Assembly (NCBI GenBank): GCA_019637615.1
Contig: JAHBVJ010000020.1
Span: forward strand, 1-64,000
Reading direction: 5' to 3'
Length of the DNA stretch: 64,000 nucleotides
DNA from: Anaerolineae bacterium
GTDB taxonomy: Bacteria > Chloroflexota > Anaerolineae > Aggregatilineales > UBA2796
Shown here: positions 42,366 through 49,298 of the stretch, one piece after another
Layout: every line of letters begins with the position of its first letter
Numbering within the stretch: position 1 is the first letter of the stretch
Notes under the pieces: generated by a model
Databases searched by the model: none
Told to the model about the DNA's origin: nothing
Seen by the model: only the letters and a program-made list of their open reading frames with translations
Program-made: the position numbers and the translations under genes

Positions 42366-43499
42366 ATGACCTTTCAGCGATATTTGGCACGGGAAGCACT
42401 CGACCAACACAGCGTAGATATGCGGCAGTTCATCGACTTCCGCCTCTCGACGCTGCCTAACGGCAGCCGCCTGATCGATGCCCACAACAGCAGCGGCCTG
42501 ACCTTCACGCTGCTGCCGGATCGGGGCATGGATATTTGGTCAGCGCATTACAAAGGCATTCCACTGACATGGCTCAGTCAGGGATCGCCGCACGCGCCGG
42601 ATTGGGGCGAAGGCTGGCTGCGGCTGTTCAACGGTGGTTTGCTCACCACCTGCGGCCTGACGCATGTCGGCCCGCCGGAAACCGACGACACCAGCGGAGA
42701 AAAGCGCGACATTCACGGCAACTTTACGCGCTTGCGGGCGGAACGCATCAATACCAGCGGCGATTGGTGGGATGATCGCGGTACGGGCGACTATTATGAA
42801 CTGAACGTAGAAAGTGCCTTGACCGAAGCCATCCTGTTTGGTGAACAGTACCGCGTGCAGCGCATCTACACGCTTGAACTCGGCAAACCAGAGATCAAGA
42901 TCGCGACCACCGTCAAGAATCTGAGCGACCAGCCGCAGCCGCTGATGCTGCTGCACCACTTCAACCTCGGCTATCCGCTGATTTCGGAAGGCACGGAGTT
43001 GGTGACGGCGAACGCGGGCGTCTATCCGCGTGATGATCGCGCCAAACCCGGCGTCGATGATTGGGCGAATTATCACGCCGCGACACCGGGCTACCCTGAG
43101 CAAGTCTTCTACCACCATCCGAAGACCTTCCCGCACGCGCACAAACAGATTCAAAGCCAGTGGTCAAAAGCGTTGTTGCGGCACCAGAACTTCGGCTTGC
43201 TGTTCGCGTGGAACACCGCCAACCAGCCCTATTTGTCGCAGTGGAAGAATACCCGTCAAGGCTTGTACGTCTGCGGCGTCGAACCGGGCAACTGCATCCC
43301 CGAAGGCCAGAACACCGCCCGCCGCACCAAGCGCCTTCAGTATCTTGAACCGGGGGCGGAAGAGACATTCACCTGCGTCCTCACCATCATCGAAGGCGAG
43401 TCCGCGATGGAATCGACGCTGGCAGAACTCGCCACTTTGAACGAAAAAGGCGCACCCGCCGAGCACTTCCGGCTAGATGACTACGAAAAACACGAGTGA
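42366..43499 (+). CDS. DUF4432 (aldose-1-epimerase-like) protein
   Basis: This 377-residue protein matches DUF4432, a family with the galactose-mutarotase-like beta fold. Signatures: LLPDRGMDIWSAHYKGIPL, GGLLTTCGLTHVGPP, DIHGNFTRL, MLLHHFNLGYPL and VCGVEPGNCIPEGQ, with the His of HHFNLGYP and the Glu in VEPGN at the positions used by epimerases. It probably interconverts sugar anomers or a related carbohydrate. ATG 42366 is chosen since the leading residues fit the family; an in-frame TTG at 42327 would add 13 residues. It is followed after 12 bases by a small acidic protein and then by an aldolase and a dehydrogenase. Confidence 0.88.
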   Translation: MTFQRYLAREALDQHSVDMRQFIDFRLSTLPNGSRLIDAHNSSGLTFTLLPDRGMDIWSAHYKGIPLTWLSQGSPHAPDWGEGWLRLFNGGLLTTCGLTHVGPPETDDTSGEKRDIHGNFTRLRAERINTSGDWWDDRGTGDYYELNVESALTEAILFGEQYRVQRIYTLELGKPEIKIATTVKNLSDQPQPLMLLHHFNLGYPLISEGTELVTANAGVYPRDDRAKPGVDDWANYHAATPGYPEQVFYHHPKTFPHAHKQIQSQWSKALLRHQNFGLLFAWNTANQPYLSQWKNTRQGLYVCGVEPGNCIPEGQNTARRTKRLQYLEPGAEETFTCVLTIIEGESAMESTLAELATLNEKGAPAEHFRLDDYEKHE

Positions 43500-43511
43500 G
43501 TGGAGAGTCCG

Positions 43512-43820
43512 ATGGCAGACTTGACCTTCGACGAGATTGTACGTGAAGCCCAAAAGCTGACACCTGAGCAAAAGGCGGTATTGGTGCCCAAGCTGCAAGT
43601 AGAGCTAGCAGCGGAACGCCCTCGTCTTACGCGTGAACGAGCGCTCGCCGAATGGGATGCGATGCGGACAAGCGGTGAGTCGATAGATACTGATCCGCTG
43701 CCCAATCAATTCGCGACTTCTGCCATGATCGAGGTGTCACAAGAAGAACTTGATGAGTATCTGCGGCAAATAGGTAAAGAATGGGAAGAAGAGCTTGATG
43801 ACTACGCCCCTGACCATTGA
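43512..43820 (+). CDS. Small acidic protein, antitoxin-like
   Basis: This 102-residue protein begins MADLTFDEIVREAQKLTPEQKAVLVPKL, a pattern like small antitoxin or DUF2281-type proteins, and ends in an acidic helix (EELDEYLRQIGKEWEEELDDYA). It has GGAGAG 5 bases before ATG. No toxin gene is directly beside it, so an antitoxin role is doubtful; it may be an orphan. It lies between the DUF4432 gene and the aldolase gene on the same strand. Confidence 0.65.
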   Translation: MADLTFDEIVREAQKLTPEQKAVLVPKLQVELAAERPRLTRERALAEWDAMRTSGESIDTDPLPNQFATSAMIEVSQEELDEYLRQIGKEWEEELDDYAPDH

Positions 43821-43936
43821 GCCTAGCTCTTAGGCTCTGTCAAAGCTTTTCTGTGATCACCTGGCCCAAAAATCGTATGGACTCAGCACTAAGGACTTAG
43901 CACTTAGCACTATTTTTAGGAGAGTTTCAAGAGATT

Positions 43937-44767
43937 ATGTCCGTCCAACCCCGTCTTAACCGGATGTTTGGCGCAGATGGCAAGTGCTTCGATGTCGCCG
44001 TCGATCATGGCTTCTTCGGAGAGCGCTCCTTCATCACCGACATCGAGGATATGCCAGCCGTGATCGCCACGCTGGTAGACGCCAACCCCGACGCGATCCA
44101 ATTGAGCGTAGGGCAGGCCATGCACCTGCAAAGCATCCCCGGCAAGCTCAAGCCCGCCCTCGTGCTGCGCACCGACATCGCCAATGTCTACGGCAAGACG
44201 CTGCCGACCCACCTCTTCAGCCGCATTATCGCCAATCCCGTCGAGCAAGCCTTGAAGCTGGATGCGGCGTGCCTGTGCGTCAACCTGTTCATGCTGCCCA
44301 ACCAGCCCGAAGTGCATGACCAGTGCATTCAGAATATCTGTCAATTGAAACTAGCCTCGGCACAGTGGGGAATGCCGCTGATGATCGAACCGCTGGTGAT
44401 GAAGGACAACGCGGGCGGCGGCTACATGGTCGATGGTGACCTTGATAAGATTCTGCCCCTCGTCCGGCAGGCCGTCGAACTCGGCGCGGACGTGATCAAA
44501 GCCGATCCGTGCGACGATGTGAGCCAGTACCACAAGGTCGTGGAAGTTGCGGGCGGCAAGCCGATCCTCGTGCGCGGTGGTGGGCGCGTGCCGGACGCCG
44601 AAATCTTGCAGCGCACCTACGATCTCATGCAGCAAGGCGTCAAGGGCATCGTCTACGGGCGCAACGTGATCCAGCACAAGAAACCCGCTGGCATGACCAA
44701 AGCGTTGATGTCCATCGTCCATGACGGCGCGACGCCTGACCAAGCCGCCAAACATCTGGAGGGCTAA
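43937..44767 (+). CDS. LsrF/FbaB-type class I aldolase
   Basis: This 276-residue TIM-barrel protein belongs to the DeoC/LsrF/FbaB group of Schiff-base aldolases. The catalytic Lys is in GADVIKADPCDD (about residue 187), with the N-terminal DVAVDHGFFGERS and the C-terminal phosphate-binding ILVRGGGRVPDAEIL and GVKGIVYGRNVIQHK segments. Members act on fructose-1,6-bisphosphate or on phospho-AI-2/keto-sugar phosphates. It starts after AGGAG and is followed after 3 bases by a Gfo/Idh/MocA dehydrogenase, which suggests one sugar or inositol pathway. Confidence 0.9.
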   Translation: MSVQPRLNRMFGADGKCFDVAVDHGFFGERSFITDIEDMPAVIATLVDANPDAIQLSVGQAMHLQSIPGKLKPALVLRTDIANVYGKTLPTHLFSRIIANPVEQALKLDAACLCVNLFMLPNQPEVHDQCIQNICQLKLASAQWGMPLMIEPLVMKDNAGGGYMVDGDLDKILPLVRQAVELGADVIKADPCDDVSQYHKVVEVAGGKPILVRGGGRVPDAEILQRTYDLMQQGVKGIVYGRNVIQHKKPAGMTKALMSIVHDGATPDQAAKHLEG

Positions 44768-44770
44768 ACG

Positions 44771-45934
44771 ATGCCACGCGCTCAAAAAGTCATCCGTTTC
44801 GGCGTGATCGGCCTCGGCCTGATGGGGCGCGAGTTCGGCAGTGCCGCCGCCCGCTGGTGTCATCTGCTGAACCTCGATTTCGTGCCACAGATCACTGCGA
44901 TTTGCGATACGAACGAAAAATTGTGGGAGTGGTTCGACTCGAATTTCGACACCATCAAGCTGTGCACCACCAACTATCAGGACTTGCTCGACAGCGACGA
45001 GGTAGACGCCATCTACTGCGCCGTCCCGCACAACCTGCACGCACAGGTCTACACGGACATCATCAAGGCGGGCAAGCATCTGCTCGGAGAGAAGCCGTTC
45101 GGGATCGATCTGGAAGCCAACGATCAGATTCTAGCCATGCTCCACCAGCATCCGAACACTGTCGTGCGCTGTTCATCGGAATTCCCCTTCTTCCCCGGCC
45201 CACAGCGTGTGGTCAAGTATGTCAACGAAGGGCGCTTCGGGCAGATCATCGAGGTCGCATCAGGCTTGCTACACAGCAGTGACCTCGATCCCAACAAGAA
45301 GATCAACTGGAAGCGCATGGTCGCGGTCAACGGCGAGTACGGCTGCATGGGCGATCTGGGAATGCATCCGCTGCACATCCCGATTCGGCTGGGCTGGACG
45401 CCGAGTAACGTCCGCGCTATGTTGAGCAATATCGTCAAAGAGCGCCCCGACGCCAGTGGCAAACTGGTGCCCTGCGAGACGTGGGATAATGCCACACTGG
45501 TATGCGAAGTCAACACCGTCGAGCAAGATTTCCCGATGACGATCCAGACCTACCGCATCGCACCCGGAGAGACGAATACGTGGTACATCCGTGTAACGGG
45601 GACGCGCTTCAGCGTCGAGTACTCCACCAAATATCCGAAGACGCTGAAGATCATGGAGTACACACCCGGTAAAGAGCAAGCATGGCAGCATATCGATCTC
45701 GGCTACGAGACGCCCTACCCCACGATCACAGGCGGCATCTTCGAGTTCGGCTTCTCCGATGGGCTGCTGCAAATGTGGGCGGCCTTCTGCGACGAACTAA
45801 CCAACGGGCGGCAGGGCATGAAGCAGCCGTTTTACTGCGCCACGCCGGACGAAACGGGCATCCATCACCGCATCCTGACGGCGGCGCTAGAATCTGGCAA
45901 GCATGGGCAAGTGGTGGAAGTCAAGCAAGAATAG
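44771..45934 (+). CDS. Gfo/Idh/MocA-family oxidoreductase
   Basis: This 387-residue NAD(P)-dependent sugar or inositol dehydrogenase has the Rossmann motif FGVIGLGLMGREFG at the N-terminus, a CDTNE acidic end of the second strand, the conserved EKPFG (GEKPFGIDLEAN), and a C-terminal domain with MGDLGMHPLHIPIRLGW, which holds the catalytic His in DLGxHxxH. It is co-transcribed with the aldolase (3 bases apart). Substrates of this family include glucose, myo-inositol and UDP-sugars; the pair with an LsrF-type aldolase would fit oxidation followed by retro-aldol cleavage of a sugar acid or keto-sugar. A terminator follows. Confidence 0.92.
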   Translation: MPRAQKVIRFGVIGLGLMGREFGSAAARWCHLLNLDFVPQITAICDTNEKLWEWFDSNFDTIKLCTTNYQDLLDSDEVDAIYCAVPHNLHAQVYTDIIKAGKHLLGEKPFGIDLEANDQILAMLHQHPNTVVRCSSEFPFFPGPQRVVKYVNEGRFGQIIEVASGLLHSSDLDPNKKINWKRMVAVNGEYGCMGDLGMHPLHIPIRLGWTPSNVRAMLSNIVKERPDASGKLVPCETWDNATLVCEVNTVEQDFPMTIQTYRIAPGETNTWYIRVTGTRFSVEYSTKYPKTLKIMEYTPGKEQAWQHIDLGYETPYPTITGGIFEFGFSDGLLQMWAAFCDELTNGRQGMKQPFYCATPDETGIHHRILTAALESGKHGQVVEVKQE

Positions 45935-46011
45935 CCTGTACTATTTTACTTACACTACATCGCCCCATTTTGGCGGGTTTGCCCTCCGCCACTTTGTAAG
46001 TTTTCGCAACT

Positions 46012-46034
46012 GAGAGCGCTAATCAAGCGCTCTC
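46012..46034 (+). terminator. Rho-independent terminator of the aldolase-dehydrogenase unit
   Basis: A 9-bp perfect stem (GAGAGCGCT / AGCGCTCTC) with a 5-base loop is followed by TTCT. It lies 78 bases after the dehydrogenase stop and before the insertion sequence. Confidence 0.75.
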
Positions 46035-46080
46035 TTCTATGTTGATAGGGTCTTGAGTCCCGCAGATACGGTATTGAAAG

Positions 46081-47091
46081 TCAAGCAATCAAAGTCCCTC
46101 GATGGGGGTCAAAATTGGTATGTTTAGTAACGACAGCCCAGGCAATGTGGATAAGCTTACGAGCGACGGCGATGCGGGCGACCTTGACGGGTTTGCCAGC
46201 GGCGCGCAGTTTCTGGTAAAAGGGGCGCAAGCTGGGATTAAAGCGCACGGCGGACAAGGAAGCGCTAAACAAGGCGGTACGCAAGCGAGCATGGCTAGCG
46301 GGATGAATATGGGCGGTGGCGTGCAAACTGGAGCCGGACTGACGGGGCATGGGCACCACGCCAGCATAAGCGGCGGCTTGTTGAGGAGAGGCACAGGCAG
46401 TAAAGGCCAAGGTGCCGACCAACAGCCAAGCCGCTGTGACGATGCCGACGCCGGTGATAGTCAGCAGGCGTTTCGCCGCTTCCGTCCACGCATGGTCGCT
46501 GATGAGGGTGCGGCGCAAGTAAGCGTCAATCTCCTTGAGCTGGGCTTGCAGCATGGCGATACGTGCTTGGGCACGCTGGTGGACATCGCTGACTTGAGCT
46601 GGACGCCGCGCCAGTGCGTGCAAGCGGTTACGTTCTTGGGTCAGCATATGGACCACCGCCTCGCGTTCCGTCAAGCGCTGCATCAGTTCTTCGTACACGG
46701 CAGGTGGCGGTGCCCAACAGTCGGGCTGAATGAGATAGCCATAGGCTGCCAGCAAGCGGGCATCCAGCGCGTCGGTTTTGGCGAACTGATGGCGCATCTG
46801 CCCAAAGCGCTTGACATCGGCCGGGTTGACCACACTCACGGCATAGCCTGCACCGTGCAGAAACGCCGCCAGCTGCATCCAGTACGTGCCCGTCGCTTCC
46901 ATCACCACCAATGTGCTGCCCGGTTGGTGGTCGCGTTGCTGGAGCGTCTTCACCAACTGTTGCCAACCCGCTGCGTTCTGCTCGACTTCAAACACACTGC
47001 CGAACTCGCTGCCGTTGCTGGTATCCGCCACCGCCGCGCTGTGCGCCGCAATGTCTATGCCCACCACACTTGGATAGCTGCTTGTCGTCAT
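46081..47091 (-). CDS. IS110-family transposase (DEDD/RuvC-like plus Tnp20 domain)
   Basis: This 336-residue recombinase has the N-terminal DEDD domain, with GIDIAAHSAAVAD (first Asp, about residue 12), VVMEATGTYWMQLA (Glu) and KTDALDARLLAAY (two Asp), a coiled coil in the middle, and a C-terminal Tnp20 domain with ITGVGIVTAAWLL and the conserved Ser in the AGVVPMPRQSGSSLH region. IS110 enzymes use a bridge RNA to choose target and donor. ATG 47091 has GAGG about 10 bases upstream; an upstream in-frame start at 47127 adds 12 residues. It looks intact and may be active. Confidence 0.93.
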   Translation of the reverse strand: MTTSSYPSVVGIDIAAHSAAVADTSNGSEFGSVFEVEQNAAGWQQLVKTLQQRDHQPGSTLVVMEATGTYWMQLAAFLHGAGYAVSVVNPADVKRFGQMRHQFAKTDALDARLLAAYGYLIQPDCWAPPPAVYEELMQRLTEREAVVHMLTQERNRLHALARRPAQVSDVHQRAQARIAMLQAQLKEIDAYLRRTLISDHAWTEAAKRLLTITGVGIVTAAWLLVGTLAFTACASPQQAAAYAGVVPMPRQSGSSLHATAHIHPASHARLRTALFSASLSAVRFNPSLRPFYQKLRAAGKPVKVARIAVARKLIHIAWAVVTKHTNFDPHRGTLIA

Positions 47092-47254
47092 TCTGATCCG
47101 TCCTCTGGCTATCGACACCGCTTGCACTTCCCTCGCCTATGCGTAGTCTCGGCTACTGGATACGGTTCAGTGTCTGGTGTCTACTCGAGCAAGGGACTGA
47201 TCTGCGGGACGTGGTCGTTTGCCACTGGGACTTCGACAGTCTCTCTTGCTCATG
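47092..47254 (-). ncRNA. Predicted IS110 bridge RNA
   Basis: The non-coding region before the transposase holds a TATAAT on the minus strand (47260-47265), inside the short palindrome CCCTC-GTATAAT-GAGGG. Transcription from there would begin near 47253 and reach the transposase start after about 160 bases, the size and place of known IS110-group bridge RNAs. Several GTCCC repeats and short hairpins occur in it. This is inference from position and size. Confidence 0.45.
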
Positions 47255-47418
47255 CCCTCATTATACGAGGGACTTCGTTCTCTAAGTCTGACGCTTCAGC
47301 GTCGGGCGGCGTTGTCAACCTATCTTCACACTATATCGTCAATCCCCTGATCAATTATCAATACTGTCAACGTCGGCACATCGTAAGTGTTTTCTCTTAT
47401 TTTATGCGCTTGCCGAGT

Positions 47419-47455
47419 TTCTTGACCTCTTCTTGACCTCCCCCCGATCAACAAT
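47419..47455 (+). promoter_or_regulatory. kdp promoter with tandem 11-bp operator repeats
   Basis: TTCTTGACCTC occurs twice in perfect tandem (47419-47429 and 47430-47440). Nine bases later lies AACAAT (47450-47455), a fair -10. OmpR/PhoB-family regulators bind tandem 11-bp repeats that replace the -35 element about 10 bases before the -10. The placement fits KdpE, which is encoded at the end of the same operon. Confidence 0.6.
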
Positions 47456-47486
47456 AGCCGCGTGATTAGGAAAGGGGACATCCATC

Positions 47487-47576
47487 ATGGATTTGGAACT
47501 GATCATCGCCGGACTGATCGCCCTGCTGTTGCTCGGCTATCTTGCGTATTCGATGCTGTACCCGGAACGGTTCTGA
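47487..47576 (+). CDS. kdpF: KdpF, small subunit of the potassium-transporting ATPase
   Basis: This 29-residue single-helix peptide (MDLELIIAGLIALLLLGYLAYS then MLYPERF) has the size, hydrophobic core and YPE(R/K)F end typical of KdpF, which stabilises the KdpFABC complex in the membrane. AAAGGGG precedes the ATG by 9 bases. It ends 10 bases before kdpA and is the first gene of the operon, as in Escherichia coli. Confidence 0.92.
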   Translation: MDLELIIAGLIALLLLGYLAYSMLYPERF

Positions 47577-47586
47577 GGGGGACACA

Positions 47587-49278
47587 ATGACGATTCTAGA
47601 AGGCGCACAAATTGGCCTTTATCTCTTTTTGCTCGTGATCCTGACGCCCATCCTCGGCAGTTACATGGCGCGGGTCTTTGCGGGCGAGCGCACGCTGCTG
47701 ACGCCCATCTTGCGCCCTATTGAAACGGCGATCTACAAACTCGCGGGCGTGGATGCCGCCGCCGAGATGCGCTGGACAACCTATCTATGGGCGATGTTGG
47801 TCTTTAACCTGCTCGGATTTGTGGTGCTGCTCGTGCTGCAACTTGCGCAGAACGCCCTACCACTGAATCCGCAGGGACTTTCCGCTGTGCCGCCCGCGCT
47901 GGCTTTTAACACCGCCGTCAGCTTTGTGACCAACACCAACTGGCAATCGTATGCGGGCGAAACCACCATGAGCTACCTGACGCAGATGATCGGCCTCAAC
48001 GTGCAGAACTTCGTCAGCGCGGCGACGGGTGTCGCGGTCGTGTTGGCGTTGATTCGCGGCTTGGCGCGGCGCAGTGCCTCAACGCTCGGCAATTTCTGGG
48101 CAGATTTGGTGCGTTGCACGCTGTACGTCTTCTTGCCCATGTGCGTGATCTTCGCGCTGGTGCTGGTCAGTCAGGGCGTGCTGCAAACTTTCTCTCCCTA
48201 TGTCGAAGCCAAAACGCTCGAAGGCGCGGCGCAGACGATCCCGCTTGGCCCCGCTGCCTCGCAGATCGCGATCAAGCAGCTCGGCACCAACGGTGGCGGT
48301 TTTTTCAACACCAACAGCGCGCATCCGTTTGAAAATCCGACGCCGCTGTCGAACTTCTTGGAGATGTTCGCGATCCTGATGCTGCCCGCCGCCCTGACCT
48401 ACACCTATGGCCTGATGGTCGGCTCCAAGCGGCAGGGTTGGGCGATCTTCGCGGCAATGCTGATCCTGTTTTGCGTCGGCTTGGGAGTAGCGCTGCTGAA
48501 TGAATATAGCGTCAATCCCACGCTCGGCGTCGCGGGCGTGATGGAAGGCAAAGAGACGCGCTTCGGGATCGCCAATAGCGTCTTATGGATGACGGCGACG
48601 ACCTCGGCCTCCAACGGCTCGGTCAACGCCATGCACAGCAGTCTCGCGCCGCTCTCAGGGCTGGTCGCCATCCTGAACATTATGCTTGGCGAGGTGATCT
48701 TCGGCGGCGTCGGTGCGGGCTTGTACGGCATCTTGATCTTCGTGATCCTGACCGTGTTTGTAGCTGGCCTGATGGTCGGGCGCACGCCGGAATATCTCGG
48801 CAAAAAGATCGAAGCGCGCGAGATCAAAATGGCGATGGTGGCTGTCCTGATCCCGAATACGCTGATCCTTGTGTTCTCTGCGCTGGCCTCCGTGACGGAC
48901 GCGGGCTTGTCGAGCCGCGCCAACGTCGGGCCGCACGGCCTGACCGAGATGTTGTATGCCTTTGCGTCGGCGGCAGGCAATAACGGCAGCGCTTTTGCTG
49001 GCCTCAACGCCAACACCGATTTCTACAACATTCTGATGGGCATCACCATGCTGCTTGGACGCTTCGGGGTGATCATCCCGTCGCTGGTCATCGCGGGCAG
49101 CATGGTCGGCAAGAAAGTTTCGCCGCCGTCATCCGGCACGTTCCCGACCGATGGCGTGCTGTTCGTCGGATTGCTGGTCTCGATCATCGTCATTATCGGC
49201 GCGTTGACGTTCTTTCCGGCGCTCTCGCTCGGCCCCATCATCGAGCAGTTGTTGATGCAAGCCGGACGCGCCTTCTAG
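47587..49278 (+). CDS. kdpA: Potassium-transporting ATPase subunit KdpA
   Basis: KdpA is the potassium-binding, channel-like subunit of the KdpFABC pump. This protein has 563 residues and about ten membrane helices. The four selectivity loops are visible: TNTNWQSYAGETTMSY, GTNGGGFFNTNSAHPFENPT, SNGSVNAMHSS and GNNGSAFAGLNANT. ATG 47587 follows GAGGGGG; an upstream frame to 47542 would overlap kdpF. The next gene starts 20 bases on. Confidence 0.97.
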   Translation: MTILEGAQIGLYLFLLVILTPILGSYMARVFAGERTLLTPILRPIETAIYKLAGVDAAAEMRWTTYLWAMLVFNLLGFVVLLVLQLAQNALPLNPQGLSAVPPALAFNTAVSFVTNTNWQSYAGETTMSYLTQMIGLNVQNFVSAATGVAVVLALIRGLARRSASTLGNFWADLVRCTLYVFLPMCVIFALVLVSQGVLQTFSPYVEAKTLEGAAQTIPLGPAASQIAIKQLGTNGGGFFNTNSAHPFENPTPLSNFLEMFAILMLPAALTYTYGLMVGSKRQGWAIFAAMLILFCVGLGVALLNEYSVNPTLGVAGVMEGKETRFGIANSVLWMTATTSASNGSVNAMHSSLAPLSGLVAILNIMLGEVIFGGVGAGLYGILIFVILTVFVAGLMVGRTPEYLGKKIEAREIKMAMVAVLIPNTLILVFSALASVTDAGLSSRANVGPHGLTEMLYAFASAAGNNGSAFAGLNANTDFYNILMGITMLLGRFGVIIPSLVIAGSMVGKKVSPPSSGTFPTDGVLFVGLLVSIIVIIGALTFFPALSLGPIIEQLLMQAGRAF

Positions 49279-49298
49279 AGGGGTTATCAGACACTATC

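Larger units (their letters stand above)
46081..47290 (-). mobile_element. IS110-family insertion sequence (minimum extent)
   Basis: This segment holds an IS110-type transposase gene and the non-coding region before it. IS110 elements have no inverted repeats or clear target duplication, so the exact ends cannot be read from one copy. The left end must lie between 46035 and 46081, and the right end between about 47270 and 47419, where the kdp regulatory repeats begin. The element lies in an intergenic region and interrupts no gene. Confidence 0.75.

Noticed and set aside
43512..43820. Small acidic protein as half of a toxin-antitoxin pair
   Set aside because: No toxin-like gene is next to it; it is kept as a gene but not as a TA module.
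46102..47436. Open frame of 444 codons on the plus strand
   Set aside because: It is the antisense of the IS110 transposase; its composition follows the codon pattern of the real gene and it has no domain of its own.
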